Shown here piece by piece: positions 1 to 9,134 of a stretch of DNA of 64,000 bases; position 1 is the stretch's first letter; every line of letters starts with the position of its first letter. This stretch comes from Phycisphaerae bacterium (lineage in GTDB: Bacteria > Planctomycetota > Phycisphaerae > Sedimentisphaerales > UBA12454), in NCBI GenBank assembly GCA_041652575.1, contig JBAZHC010000006.1, positions 109,463-173,462 on the forward strand, in the 5' to 3' direction. The notes below the pieces were generated by a model, which saw only the letters and a list, made by a program, of their open reading frames with translations, was not told where the DNA came from and searched no databases. The position numbers were made by a program, and so were the translations under genes.

Positions 1-428
1 AGCGCTATCAGGAAAAGCTCCGCTCTGCCGCGGCTTTGCGCGAAAAACTCATCTATCCTCGAAGGGCTTATGCTGAGCCGGTTCTGAATGGAAAGTTTTT
101 TTATCTCGTCATCCAAAAGAGCCGCAGGCACCGATTCCGGAAAAAGAATCTGGCCCAAAAGTATCGATCTTAAATCCTGCTGACCAAGGAGAAATTTGTC
201 CACATACAAACCGCGAAGCACAGTGAGCTTGGCAGTGGCTTCTCTCAGGTCGTTAACTGTGATTTTTTTGTCCTTGCCGTACAGCCACATTGCGTTTTCA
301 AGGCCGGTAGACCTCGGCTTGGCAAGCTGAGTCAGTACGGTCGGCATAATAAAGGCAACCATAATCAGTATCACGAATATCGCCATCAACTTGGTCATAT
401 TCTTGCGAAACCATTTAACCAGATGCAT
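1..428 (-). CDS. Membrane-anchored protein, N-terminal part (cut by window edge), possibly PpiD/SurA-like
   Basis: The frame opens with ATG at 428, preceded by GGAGAG at good spacing, and runs off the left edge after 142 codons. The N-terminus is basic (MHLVKWFRKN) followed by one hydrophobic segment at about residues 12-34 (MTKLMAIFVILIMVAF...), so this is a signal anchor with the rest outside the membrane. Downstream is a soluble, helix-rich part with a pattern like SurA/PpiD N-terminal chaperone regions. The catalytic or binding domain is off the window, so the family is only a guess. A terminator lies between it and the preceding minus-strand gene, so it is probably transcribed on its own. 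Confidence 0.6.
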   Translation of the reverse strand, partial: MHLVKWFRKNMTKLMAIFVILIMVAFIMPTVLTQLAKPRSTGLENAMWLYGKDKKITVNDLREATAKLTVLRGLYVDKFLLGQQDLRSILLGQILFPESVPAALLDDEIKKLSIQNRLSISPSRIDEFFAQSRGRAELFLIA

Positions 429-561
429 ATTACTCTCCAAAAAAAGGTTTAAAAATTATTTCTCTACTTCTAAGTATTTCTACAAAAAAGACTTATATCT
501 ATACACTGTGCCTGTTTTGAGAACAACAGAGTATAAGTGATTCAGAATAGTTTGCAATAAA

Positions 562-589
562 AAAAGGCCGGGGGCAAAACCGGCCTTTT
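562..589 (-). terminator. Rho-independent terminator after the 614-3985 gene
   Basis: Arms AAAAGGCCGG (562-571) and CCGGCCTTTT (580-589) form a perfect 10-bp stem with an 8-nt loop. On the minus strand the stem runs into a T-rich tract. It lies 25 nt after the stop of the large secreted-protein gene; with T on one side and A on the other it may work in both directions. Confidence 0.85.
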
Positions 590-613
590 ATCCTGTATTT
601 TACTGCTAAATAT

Positions 614-3600
614 CTATTCCTCCGATTTCTCAATAGATTTCCTGAATTCAAGATACTCTTGTTCGCTCATCGATTCTTTAAATTCCTCATCGCTTTTCCA
701 CAATTCGTCGAGCCAATTTAGGATTTCATTTACATCAAAAACCTTAGAAGTATCTGATAAACTTATTGATTCAGCTTTAGATAAATGCATTCTCTCTGCT
801 CGCTGAGCTTTTAAAGATTCCAGTTCACGCTGTTTTGCGGAGATTGTCATCGCTGGTGTAATATCATAGAATTTCTGACTTCCTTCTATCAACCTTTGAG
901 GTCTTTTACTTAAACTTTCAATAGCCGTTGACAGCATAAGATTATCATTCTCCAATGAATCTTCATCATCGCCCGTACTCATACACATCATCCGGCTTTG
1001 TTCGGCGTTTTCCTGCCACAGCCAGTCTCCGGCAAAATATGTAAGGTCATAAATATCAACATCATTATCATCGTCAAGACTGTAATCCGTCTGGTTTTGT
1101 TTCCAGCTTTGAGCTAAATAGCGATAATCCAAAAAGTTTACTATTCCGTTTTCGTCATAATCAGCAAGGCCGCCATAGAATTCATCACCACCTATATCAA
1201 CTCTGCCGTACTGGACTCGCCCCTGGTCGTCAATGTCGGTTTCACCGCTATAATTACCATTCGGATCACCGGCATTCCTGCAGCGGGAATCTTTAATAAT
1301 TCGCAGATTATTTGAATCAGTATCCACGAAACACGGGTCGGCCACGATGTTGCCGATACCGGAATGTATACTTTGCAGACAACTATATCTTACATTGTTA
1401 AAACTGCCATTTTCTCTGTAAAGGTCATTTGCATCATTTCCATAAATGATACAGTTGGAGATATTCGGCTCACCGCCACTGTGAGACATTTGAATGCCAT
1501 AAGTATAATTACCATATAACGTGTTGTTTCTTATGAATGGGGGCGACATACTGTGATTGTTTAAATAAATTCCACTGCAGCCTTCATAAAGATTTTCTGC
1601 TGTCCCATTATTATATATCCAATTGTTTGTAATGCTGCTGGTCAGATTATTGAACAATTCCAAGCCTTCATTGCCATTATAACTAATCACACTGTTTTTG
1701 AGGGTCAAATTGCATCCGCTGTTAAGAGATGCGCCGTTATAACTGCTGTTTGAAATAATACTGTATTTTACGGTCAAATCCGAATTAGAACAGGATATTC
1801 CGTTAATAATCGAATCCGTTACGGAACAATTTGTCAAAGTGGTTGAAGTGTTACTCAGATTCAAGCCGTACCAGTTATCGATAAAATTAGAGTCCACAAC
1901 AGTTATAGTTCCATTATCGGCAAGTATCCCGCAGCCGCTGGAAGAATTATATCCAGGATGATTTTTGAATATACAATTATTAACGTCTATAACAGAATAG
2001 TTTTGCGTATATATGCCATAATTCGTTATTCCGTTACCATCAAAAACGGAATACGATACTACAGGCCGACTTAATTGGAATGCATACAGACCATTTTCAA
2101 AATTATTGAAGAAGATGCAGTTGTGAATATCAGACCACGAGTATATGCTGCGAACGCCATAATAGTTATTTTGGAATTTACAATTTACGATACCTGCATA
2201 AGAATTATCGATATATAAACCGTCGCCTTGTGCATTTCTAACAGTAAACCCGTCAATGATTGTATAATCCGGGTACTCAATGTCTTCGGCCTTGACCACA
2301 CTGGCAACACTTTGCTGTGTTCCTATCAAACCTTCGAGAACAGTTTCATTGGCAGGGTTATTAAAATCGCGATCAAGAGTACTTTCCTCGCCTCCTGCGA
2401 AATGTCCGAATAAGCCGACATTTGGAATAAGCTCAAATGTTTCATTACCTGTCATAGTATAGGGATTTTGCACAGGTTTATAAACACCGTTAGCCACCCA
2501 AATAGCTACAACTTCTGCACAACTGCTTCTGGCACATTCAAGAGCCTCTTGTAAATCCTTATATGCGTCCTGCCAGTTTGTCCCGTTACCCCAGCCATTA
2601 GTATCTCTATCCACATAGATTATATCACCGCCGTAATAACAAACATTAGTATCAATTGCATATTGGTCAAAATAATGATCGCCTTCTATTACAGCCTTGT
2701 TCCTGATAGTTCCGCAGGGGTTGGCATAATAGTTGACTGCCGCCTGAATCTTAAATTGGTTGCTGTCTTGCGCCGATACGTCACCGACATTCCATCTGAC
2801 AGCATGCAAATCAGGGAGATATTCGCCGCCATCGGAAATAAAATTTGGCTCGTTTACCTCGAACGGCAGAAAATCTGTGATTACGACGTTGCTGTCTGCA
2901 AAACCATTTGCGTCCCAGTTAATATTGTAATACAGCCAGTTATATGGCGTTCCCAGCCACTCGTGTTCTAATTGGCTAATCAAAGGATATACGCAATCGG
3001 CATCATTATCATCTTTAACAATTTCAAAACATGGATGCCTGTATCCAATTTCGGCGACCGTTAAACCTGTCGGACAACCAAGCTGAATAGGTGTACTATG
3101 CAGAGTCAAATTAACATCATAAATCATCAGCTTATATTTTGTTTCATTAATGCCCTCATCACTGGTTGTGATATAGACAAGGCCTGTCTGCTGGTCAACA
3201 GCAATGCCCGCAACCGCGTTACCGATATATACCGAATCACTCTCGTCCGTTAGTAAATTATACTGATATAAACAGGGGTCGCCGTCACCATATCCTTCAC
3301 CTATACTGCCATAATAAAGTCGCTGATTATTTTCATCAATCGCAACACTGATTGCATTGCAGTCAACATTAAGCTCACCCGCCAAGGACCAGTCGTTAGT
3401 ATTATAATACTCTATAGTATGCGTATTGTCCGCCACATAAAGCAAATCGTTTTCTTCATCAAGTGTGATACCAAAAGCACCAACAGGTTCACCATATTCT
3501 ATACCTTCCAGTTCGATATAATATGGGTCGTTAAAATCAAGTGTAAGCGTTTCTGTTATCGGATTCCACGAATATGACCATAAGCGATTAGTAAACCTAT

Positions 3601-3985
3601 CCATTGCATAAAGTTTGCTTTTATCTTTATCTATCACGATCCCGGCCATACCTCTGCCATGGGCATTTGGAACTGTTATTCTTTCTTCAGGCTTCCTTGT
3701 TTGCAAGTTAATACGTTCAATTATTCCTGTATATTCGATTGTACAGAACATCCATTTGCCGTAATCCGATTCGTGAACCGTAATATCTGTCGGGAAAGCA
3801 ATATCCACAGTAATATTAGCATCATACACAAAATTTAAATTATCATTTGCAATATCATAAGTTTTAATTTGCGGCATTACGCGAAAATTTGAAATCACAT
3901 ATAACGATTTGCATTTGACAATATTCGTCATAAAGATAAGAATAAATAAACAGAAAACCCCTGTTGATTTTTTTGTGTGGTTCAT
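614..3985 (-). CDS. Large secreted protein: beta-propeller, DUF11-like domain, parallel beta-helix, dockerin-like repeats
   Basis: A 1123-aa exported protein with a Sec signal peptide (about residues 1-26). Residues about 40-330 hold repeated strand motifs ending in 'LYAMDR', 'LLYVADN', 'RLYYGS', as in NHL/SMP30-type propellers. About 345-450 resembles a DUF11-like adhesion domain. From about 455 the motif IYVDRDTNGWGNGTNWQDAY introduces a right-handed beta-helix with many 'N.I..N' turns to about 925, as in pectate-lyase-like folds. About 941-1000 contains two Ca-binding dockerin-like units (DYDENGIVNFLDY and DDDNDVDIYDL). A charged tail of about 120 aa follows. The start has GGGAG 8 nt upstream. 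A surface adhesin or polysaccharide-binding role is inferred; no catalytic residues are evident. Likely co-transcribed with the PEP-CTERM gene 39 nt upstream. Confidence 0.8.
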   Translation of the reverse strand: MNHTKKSTGVFCLFILIFMTNIVKCKSLYVISNFRVMPQIKTYDIANDNLNFVYDANITVDIAFPTDITVHESDYGKWMFCTIEYTGIIERINLQTRKPEERITVPNAHGRGMAGIVIDKDKSKLYAMDRFTNRLWSYSWNPITETLTLDFNDPYYIELEGIEYGEPVGAFGITLDEENDLLYVADNTHTIEYYNTNDWSLAGELNVDCNAISVAIDENNQRLYYGSIGEGYGDGDPCLYQYNLLTDESDSVYIGNAVAGIAVDQQTGLVYITTSDEGINETKYKLMIYDVNLTLHSTPIQLGCPTGLTVAEIGYRHPCFEIVKDDNDADCVYPLISQLEHEWLGTPYNWLYYNINWDANGFADSNVVITDFLPFEVNEPNFISDGGEYLPDLHAVRWNVGDVSAQDSNQFKIQAAVNYYANPCGTIRNKAVIEGDHYFDQYAIDTNVCYYGGDIIYVDRDTNGWGNGTNWQDAYKDLQEALECARSSCAEVVAIWVANGVYKPVQNPYTMTGNETFELIPNVGLFGHFAGGEESTLDRDFNNPANETVLEGLIGTQQSVASVVKAEDIEYPDYTIIDGFTVRNAQGDGLYIDNSYAGIVNCKFQNNYYGVRSIYSWSDIHNCIFFNNFENGLYAFQLSRPVVSYSVFDGNGITNYGIYTQNYSVIDVNNCIFKNHPGYNSSSGCGILADNGTITVVDSNFIDNWYGLNLSNTSTTLTNCSVTDSIINGISCSNSDLTVKYSIISNSSYNGASLNSGCNLTLKNSVISYNGNEGLELFNNLTSSITNNWIYNNGTAENLYEGCSGIYLNNHSMSPPFIRNNTLYGNYTYGIQMSHSGGEPNISNCIIYGNDANDLYRENGSFNNVRYSCLQSIHSGIGNIVADPCFVDTDSNNLRIIKDSRCRNAGDPNGNYSGETDIDDQGRVQYGRVDIGGDEFYGGLADYDENGIVNFLDYRYLAQSWKQNQTDYSLDDDNDVDIYDLTYFAGDWLWQENAEQSRMMCMSTGDDEDSLENDNLMLSTAIESLSKRPQRLIEGSQKFYDITPAMTISAKQRELESLKAQRAERMHLSKAESISLSDTSKVFDVNEILNWLDELWKSDEEFKESMSEQEYLEFRKSIEKSEE

Positions 3986-4024
3986 TTTAATTCTCCCTGA
4001 AAGATGACTTCCATTCTTCTCTTA

Positions 4025-4657
4025 TTATTTTTTTCTCAATAACAATCCGCCAAATGATAATAACATTAACATTGTCGGTTCAGGAACAATATTTATATGC
4101 GAATAAACATTGCCGTCACCATAAGCAAGGTCAAAACAAAATGAACTATCATCAAGATAGTACTTTCCTGTGACCTGTCCTAAATTGTAGATTCCACCTG
4201 TTACAGTATGTATAATATCATAAGCATAAAGATTGACTATGCTATTCTCCATGGCCATAAGAATATCAATTTGGCTGTTATAGATGTTTATAATAGAATT
4301 TTTTTTCCCCCATAAAGCATATATCTCACCTGCATATAAATTTGTAATAGATGTCTCAAGACTCATTAGCTGATTAATATCACCTCCTAAAACATTGAAA
4401 GTACTCTCGCCATACGCTCTGAATTCAGTTATATGGCCATCACGCAAATTAATAATCGTTTCATCATAAGCCTCTATAGATTGAATGGAACCACTATACA
4501 TATCCAGCGAGCTATCATTATACATTTCTATTACGCCATCATAAGTTTGATTTGCATCAATTACATGATGGCCTTCCGTCCAGATGGTAGTTGCCTGTGC
4601 ACAGACTGGTAAAAACAGAAATGCCAATAAAACCAAAACCCCTATTTTCGTTCTCAT
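4025..4657 (-). CDS. PEP-CTERM sorted surface protein
   Basis: A 210-aa protein with a signal peptide ending near VCAQA and a C-terminal tripartite PEP-CTERM signal: VPEPT, a hydrophobic stretch (MLMLLSFGGLLL) and RKK at the very end. Such tails are processed by exosortase and direct export with extracellular polysaccharide. The middle (about 25-185) is a run of short beta-strand repeats of the type 'S.INLY...I', predicting a small beta-solenoid. GGAG lies 9 nt before the ATG. It precedes the large propeller/beta-helix gene on the same strand with no terminator between, so the two surface proteins probably form an operon. The ligand is unknown. Confidence 0.8.
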   Translation of the reverse strand: MRTKIGVLVLLAFLFLPVCAQATTIWTEGHHVIDANQTYDGVIEMYNDSSLDMYSGSIQSIEAYDETIINLRDGHITEFRAYGESTFNVLGGDINQLMSLETSITNLYAGEIYALWGKKNSIINIYNSQIDILMAMENSIVNLYAYDIIHTVTGGIYNLGQVTGKYYLDDSSFCFDLAYGDGNVYSHINIVPEPTMLMLLSFGGLLLRKK

Positions 4658-4995
4658 ACTTCTTTCTCCTTATCTAATTTTTTTCTTCTCTCGATTTCCG
4701 ATGCCTCATCAACGGCCAGACTCGACAATCCATTATACCAAATTTATCATAAAAATATGGCAAAAAATATAACAGGACTATGTATATATATATACCAGAT
4801 TATGTTTGTTTGTCAATATAAAAGCACGGAAATTATTAAGAAAAAAACCGATAAGTTTGCACTTTTAGCACTTAAACCCCGCACCAATATTCTAAATGAC
4901 AATTTTAAAACTCAATGTTATCATTCTTATATATCTAAATTAAAGCAGTTTAAATTATTTTTAACGATATTGGTGTGGGGGTAAAGATTATAAAG
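4658..4995. other. Divergent intergenic region between the PEP-CTERM gene and hemL
   Basis: AT-rich, 338 nt, no convincing gene. It holds the extended -10 promoter for the PEP-CTERM gene. A short 75-codon frame (4757-4984) has no family resemblance and biased AT composition, and I do not accept it. No clear -35/-10 pair was found for hemL. Confidence 0.6.
4731..4740 (-). promoter_or_regulatory. Extended -10 promoter of the PEP-CTERM gene
   Basis: On the minus strand the site reads TGGTATAATG, a TGn-extended -10 with a perfect TATAAT. No good -35 is present at 17 nt, as expected for extended -10 promoters. It would start transcription near 4725, about 68 nt before the ATG. The same decamer recurs before accA and the HNH gene. 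Confidence 0.6.
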
Positions 4996-6270
4996 ATGAA
5001 ATCGCATAAGCAATTTACAAAAGCCTGCCGGTTTATGCCCGGCGGCGTGAATTCGCCTGTCAGGGCCTTCGGCTCGGTCGATTGCCCGCCTTTATTTATC
5101 GCAAAAGGAAAAGGCTCGAAAATTTACGATATCGACGGCAGGGAATATATAGACTATGTGTGCTCATGGGGAGCGTTGATACTGGGCCACTGTCATCCTG
5201 CGGTTGTCCGTGCCGCAGCGGCCGCCGCGAAAAAAGGAACATCATTCGGCGCACCAACTGTCGCCGAGACAGAGCTTGCCGAAATAATCGTCAACGCCTT
5301 CGATTCAATCGATAAAATTCGTCTCGTCAGCAGCGGAACCGAAGCTGTTATGGCAGCGGTTCGTCTTGGCCACGCATTTACCGGCAGAGATTACATATTA
5401 AAGATGAACGGTTGCTATCACGGCCACAGCGATTCGATGCTCGTAAGTGCCGGTTCAGGTTCGGCCCAGTTTTCAAAGCCTTTATGCCCCGGCGTGCCGA
5501 AATCCCTTTCCTCGCTTACGCTGGTCGCTGAATACAACAATATAGATTCGGCGGCAAAGGCATTTGGAAAACACAAAAATAAAATCGCCGCCTGCATAAT
5601 CGAGCCGGTCGCAGCGAATATGGGCGTTGTCCTGCCGAATGCAGGTTATCTGCGGGCATTGCGAAAACTCTGCGATGAAAACAAGACTCTTTTGATTTTC
5701 GATGAGGTCATCACCGGCTTTCGTCTCTGCTTCGGGGGCGCGCAGAAAATTTTTAAAGTGAAACCTGACCTGACCTGCCTTGGAAAAATCATCGGCGGCG
5801 GCATCCCGTGCGCGGCCGTTGGCGGAAGGGCTGATATTATGGATATGCTGTCGCCGACAGGAAGTGTTTATCAGGCCGGAACCCTGAGCGGCAATCCACT
5901 GGCGACCGCGGCGGCAATTGCGACTCTGAAAATTCTGAAAGACAAAGGATTTTACGCCCGTCTCGAGGAAAAATCGGAAAAGCTCCATACCGGCCTGCTC
6001 GAAGCGGCGAAAAAGGCGGCTGTTCCTCTGACGATAAATCGAATCGGGTCGCTTTTGAGCTGTTTTTTTATTGAAAAGCCGGTCAGGAACTTCGCCGACG
6101 CGAAATCGACAAAGGCGAAACTTTTCAAAGCGTTCTTCGCGGGAATGCTGAAAAACGGCATTTATCCTGCACCAAGCCCATTCGAGGCGATGTTTATTTC
6201 CGCGGCCCTGACAAAAAAGGATGTTGAAAAAACTATTTTTACTGCACAAAATATATTCAACCAGTTATAA
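4996..6270 (+). CDS. hemL: Glutamate-1-semialdehyde 2,1-aminomutase
   Basis: Converts glutamate-1-semialdehyde to 5-aminolevulinate, the C5-pathway entry to haem and corrinoids, using pyridoxal phosphate. I chose the second ATG (4996) because family members begin with a motif like MKSHKQF...MPGGVNSPVRAFG; the upstream ATG at 4975 adds seven unsupported residues. Length is then 424 aa, normal for the family. The PLP lysine is in LGKIIGGG (about K264), with SSGTEAVMAA, CYHGHSD and FDEVITGFR also present. Its divergent neighbour is a surface-protein operon, and the gene after it is an unrelated membrane protein. No other haem gene is in the window. Confidence 0.95.
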   Translation: MKSHKQFTKACRFMPGGVNSPVRAFGSVDCPPLFIAKGKGSKIYDIDGREYIDYVCSWGALILGHCHPAVVRAAAAAAKKGTSFGAPTVAETELAEIIVNAFDSIDKIRLVSSGTEAVMAAVRLGHAFTGRDYILKMNGCYHGHSDSMLVSAGSGSAQFSKPLCPGVPKSLSSLTLVAEYNNIDSAAKAFGKHKNKIAACIIEPVAANMGVVLPNAGYLRALRKLCDENKTLLIFDEVITGFRLCFGGAQKIFKVKPDLTCLGKIIGGGIPCAAVGGRADIMDMLSPTGSVYQAGTLSGNPLATAAAIATLKILKDKGFYARLEEKSEKLHTGLLEAAKKAAVPLTINRIGSLLSCFFIEKPVRNFADAKSTKAKLFKAFFAGMLKNGIYPAPSPFEAMFISAALTKKDVEKTIFTAQNIFNQL

Positions 6271-6281
6271 TACCGTACCTT

Positions 6282-6338
6282 GTGAAGCGTATCTCATATC
6301 TCGCTTAACGCTTCACTAATAACGAGATACATTTTTTT
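6282..6338 (+). promoter_or_regulatory. Possible H-type pseudoknot followed by a T-tract, between hemL and the next gene
   Basis: GTGAAGCG (6282-6289) can pair with CGCTTCAC (6309-6316), while GTATCTC (6289-6295), inside that loop, can pair with GAGATAC (6324-6330). The order is that of an H-type pseudoknot. Seven T residues follow (6332-6338), then the AGGAGAT ribosome site of the next gene. It could be a terminator, an attenuator or a translational control element. Confidence 0.45.
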
Positions 6339-6351
6339 AGGAGATACCGAA

Positions 6352-7140
6352 ATGACCGAAGACTCGAAAAAACAGGACCAGCTCCTTGAAACAACGGACT
6401 GCCTGGAGGCTATCGGAACGCTCAAGAGCTTTAAGAACCTTTTCTTCTTTATATGCCTGCTCTGTTTGCTTTTGCTGCAGGGGTCTTTTTGGTTTATGTT
6501 TACAGACCATGTAAATACCGAACCAAACAAGCCGGCGGCAGTTTCGAGTCGGCCCGCAGAGAATGTGACGGTCTCCGCTCCGATTGTTCAGCCTAAGCTT
6601 ACCGGCGCCGAGGCGGTTTCAGCCAATTCAATCGCGCCGATTTCGGCAAACTCCGTCGAGCCTAACAAGCCAAAGTCCGACCCGAATGTCGTCTGGCACA
6701 AATACACCGACCAGCTCTCTCACGCCAAAATCAAATTCAGTCAGCTTGCCTGGATAATCAGAATCTGCAATTATGTGCTTATCGTCTGTTCGGTTGTTTA
6801 TTCGATGAGCCTGCTGTTCGGACTGATGATATCGCTCATCGGCAGACTTGGCGGCATAAGCCACGTAACAAAGGCTTTTTTCATTTCACTTTTCGTGATT
6901 GTCCTGCTGATGCCATGGCAGTTATTGTTTAAGAACGTCGGCATCGGCGCGATTTTCAAACCTGCCGAACTTCTCGCAGCCTGGCAGATTTATACGGACG
7001 CCAATTTCTTCGCGAGAACATTCATATATCTTCGATATGTAGGCCTTCCCGTCGTCGTGATTCTGCTTCTCGTCTGGGCACAGCTAAAGAGTATGCGATG
7101 GTCGAAGAATACACTTAAACGCCTCGGCATCGTCGGGTAA
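6352..7140 (+). CDS. Multi-pass membrane protein of unknown function
   Basis: A 262-aa protein I do not recognise. Hydrophobic segments lie at about residues 28-50, 135-165, 175-200 and 230-250. A Pro/Asn/Ala/Val-rich linker (about 55-105) between the first and second probably faces the outside. Its start is clear: AGGAGAT sits 8 nt before the ATG. There are no charged motifs suggesting transport or catalysis. It follows hemL by 81 nt but is separated by a foldable element, so shared transcription is uncertain. Confidence 0.7.
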   Translation: MTEDSKKQDQLLETTDCLEAIGTLKSFKNLFFFICLLCLLLLQGSFWFMFTDHVNTEPNKPAAVSSRPAENVTVSAPIVQPKLTGAEAVSANSIAPISANSVEPNKPKSDPNVVWHKYTDQLSHAKIKFSQLAWIIRICNYVLIVCSVVYSMSLLFGLMISLIGRLGGISHVTKAFFISLFVIVLLMPWQLLFKNVGIGAIFKPAELLAAWQIYTDANFFARTFIYLRYVGLPVVVILLLVWAQLKSMRWSKNTLKRLGIVG

Positions 7141-7146
7141 TAAAAA

Positions 7147-7211
7147 CCACGAAGAACACGAAGTAAAATTAAGTTAAATAAAAATACTTCGTGGCCTTTA
7201 TTATCTTCGTG
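7147..7211. repeat. CACGAAG repeat block, left of the GxxExxY gene
   Basis: Contains CCACGAAG (7147-7154) and CACGAAG (7158-7164), then their complements CTTCGTGG (7187-7194) and CTTCGTG (7205-7211), so it can fold as a hairpin. Words of the same type flank the other side of the GxxExxY gene and recur near 23,000 and 26,130. Confidence 0.6.
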
Positions 7212-7228
7212 AAATAAAAGGATTTTGA

Positions 7229-7600
7229 ATGGAATTTGATTCCTTATCAAAAAAACTGATTGGATGCGCCATTGAGGTACATAAAAAATTAGGGCCGGGA
7301 TTACTCGAATCAACTTATGAAAAATGTCTTTCTTATGAACTTACGAATGCTGGAATAAAACATAATGTTCAAAAGGAAGTACCGGTTGAATATAAAGGTG
7401 TAGTGCTCGAATGTGGTTATCGAATAGACCTGCTTGTTGAGAACAATATAATTGTCGAACTTAAAAGCGTAGATAAAGTTTTACCAATTCACGAAGCACA
7501 ACTTCTTACTTATATGAAACTTACCGGCATTAAAATAGGTTTACTTATAAACTTTAATGTCAAAAGATTAAAAGATGGTATAAAGAGATTTGTATTATAA
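7229..7600 (+). CDS. GxxExxY protein (PD-(D/E)XK-like nuclease fold)
   Basis: A 123-aa protein matching the GxxExxY family: the motif [13 protein letters not shown] (about 24-36) carries the name residues, followed by a nuclease-like core with [18 protein letters not shown] (D about 76, E-x-K about 87-89). The family is common in planctomycetes and other environmental bacteria, and its function is undetermined. The gene lies alone between two CACGAAG-type repeat blocks that separate it from both neighbours, like a small cassette. There is no good ribosome site, only a weak AAAGG before the ATG. Base composition is more AT-rich than hemL or the downstream dehydrogenase, in keeping with transfer. 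Confidence 0.85.
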   Translation: MEFDSLSKKLIGCAIEVHKKLGPGLLESTYEKCLSYELTNAGIKHNVQKEVPVEYKGVVLECGYRIDLLVENNIIVELKSVDKVLPIHEAQLLTYMKLTGIKIGLLINFNVKRLKDGIKRFVL

Positions 7601-7609
7601 AAAATTATT

Positions 7610-7670
7610 GAAGAACAACGAAGGATATGAAATAAAAACAATATCTTCTTTTTCTTCGTGAGTTTCGTGG
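7610..7670. repeat. CACGAAG repeat block, right of the GxxExxY gene
   Basis: Contains GAAGAACAACGAAGG (7610-7624), CTTCGTG (7654-7660) and TTTCGTGG (7663-7670), the same words as the block at 7147-7211. Together the blocks frame the GxxExxY gene. The following dehydrogenase starts seven bases later. Confidence 0.55.
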
Positions 7671-7676
7671 TGCAAA

Positions 7677-8570
7677 ATGACTCAATTTCGTATTGCCTTT
7701 ATCGGCATCGGCATAATGGGCAAACCAATGGCTCTCAATCTGCTTAAGGCAGGTTTTGCGCTTACAGTTCATGCACGTACAAAGTCAAAAGCCGACGAGG
7801 TTATAAAAGCCGGTGCCCTCTGGGCTGATACTCCGGCAGAAGCGGCAAAAGATAAAGATATAGTTATAACCTGCGTTACCGACACGCCTGATGTAAGAGA
7901 GGTTTTGCTCGGCAAAAACGGCGTAATCGAATCATCGCATTCCGGCCTTATCTGCATCGATATGTCAACTATTTCTCCCGACCAGACGCAGGAAATGGCA
8001 AAGACGCTTGCCGAAAAAGATGTTGTTCTTATCGACGCCCCCATCAGCGGCGGTCAGATTGGCGCCATAGAAGCCAAACTTTCAATAATGGCCGGCGGGC
8101 CAAAGGAATCTTTCGAGAAAGTAAAGCCTGTATTCGAAGCGATGGGCAGAACTATTACATATTGCGGCCCTTCCGGCTTCGGCCAGATAACGAAACTTGT
8201 CAACCAGGTTATGGTAGTTCATACGATTATGAGCACCGCCGAGGGTCTGGCTTTCGCTCAGCAGGCAGGACTCAATCTTCAGACTACGCTCGATGCTACC
8301 GTTGCCGGCGCCGCGGGCAGTCATTCATTGAAAGTGCTCGGCCCGAAGATTATCGCGGGAGATTTCAAGCCGACGTTTATGGTGGATTTGCAGGTGAAGG
8401 ATTTGAGACTGGTTCTCGAATACGCCGACAAAATTAATCAGCCGCTGCCGGGAGTCGCGCTTATAAAAGAATTGTTCAGCGTTTTACAGTCACAGGGCAG
8501 AGGCAAAGATGGAACGCAGGCTTTGTTCGATGTGATTAGACAAATGGCCGGGAAAAAAGTATCGGGGTAG
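7677..8570 (+). CDS. 2-hydroxy-3-oxopropionate reductase / 3-hydroxyisobutyrate dehydrogenase family
   Basis: NAD(P)-dependent beta-hydroxyacid dehydrogenase, 297 aa. Rossmann motif GIGIMGKPMALNLLKAG (about 9-25), substrate-binding DAPISGGQIGAIEAKLSIMAGG-type region (about 120-141), and the catalytic lysine in GFGQITKLVNQV (about K170). Length is typical. The closest known activities are tartronate semialdehyde reductase (GarR/GlxR) and 3-hydroxyisobutyrate dehydrogenase; sequence alone does not separate them. No glyoxylate carboligase or valine-degradation gene is adjacent, so the pathway remains open. The ATG at 7677 lacks a Shine-Dalgarno and follows directly on a repeat block. Confidence 0.85.
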   Translation: MTQFRIAFIGIGIMGKPMALNLLKAGFALTVHARTKSKADEVIKAGALWADTPAEAAKDKDIVITCVTDTPDVREVLLGKNGVIESSHSGLICIDMSTISPDQTQEMAKTLAEKDVVLIDAPISGGQIGAIEAKLSIMAGGPKESFEKVKPVFEAMGRTITYCGPSGFGQITKLVNQVMVVHTIMSTAEGLAFAQQAGLNLQTTLDATVAGAAGSHSLKVLGPKIIAGDFKPTFMVDLQVKDLRLVLEYADKINQPLPGVALIKELFSVLQSQGRGKDGTQALFDVIRQMAGKKVSG

Positions 8571-8585
8571 AAATCTATACGAGGT

Positions 8586-9134
8586 TTACAGTTGCCAGCC
8601 GGCCGGATAACTGACGCTGGTCGGCTCAATATTGAATTTTCTGCCGAGGGCATCTATCAGTTCCTGTGTCCGGCTTACCTGGTAATCCGACGCCGGGGTT
8701 CTTTTCCCTTCGCCTACCACGCAGATACGGATTGTTGAGCCGCTGCCATACCATGCTTTGCCCTGCAGGGCCGACCATTGATTGAGCCATTTTACCGTGG
8801 ATTGTATCTGGCCGTCGAGGTTGAGGCTACTGCAGACAAGGAAATGGAAATTAAGGTCTTCCGGACTGGTCAGGCCGTTCAGGGACGCGAGCTGGTCGAG
8901 GTCGCCACCTTTGGTATTACTGTAGAATACTTCTATTTTGTCCCACCTGTCGGCGTTTGTCGCCTGACGGGTCTCGATAACGGAAGAAATCGAACCGAGC
9001 GAGGAGTAACTCGCCAGGCTGAACGCCCCTGCCGATATCGACTGACTGCTCAATGCCATCAACAGCGCCGCTCCGACGGTCATCGAAACCACAAGGCATA
9101 TTAAGATCTTCGCTTCGCGAGGCTGACTGGGCAT
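8586..9134 (-). CDS. Membrane-anchored PGRP/amidase-2-like protein
   Basis: 182 aa with an N-terminal membrane anchor (about 10-30). The second half resembles the amidase_2/peptidoglycan-recognition fold: a conserved His in NFHFLVCSS, then DGQIQSTVKWLNQW, IRICVVGEG and a helix TQELIDALGRKFNIEP that normally leads to the last zinc ligands. I do not see the full set of zinc ligands (two His and a Cys/Asp), so it may bind rather than cleave peptidoglycan. It converges with the dehydrogenase gene upstream (15 nt between stops). No ribosome site is evident at the ATG. Confidence 0.6.
   Translation of the reverse strand: MPSQPREAKILICLVVSMTVGAALLMALSSQSISAGAFSLASYSSLGSISSVIETRQATNADRWDKIEVFYSNTKGGDLDQLASLNGLTSPEDLNFHFLVCSSLNLDGQIQSTVKWLNQWSALQGKAWYGSGSTIRICVVGEGKRTPASDYQVSRTQELIDALGRKFNIEPTSVSYPAGWQL

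Noticed and set aside
4757..4984. 75-codon ORF before hemL
   Set aside because: No family, AT-rich, overlaps the hemL upstream region; probably chance.
5482..6249. 255-codon ORF opposite hemL
   Set aside because: Antisense to a conserved gene with no recognisable domain; a shadow of codon bias.
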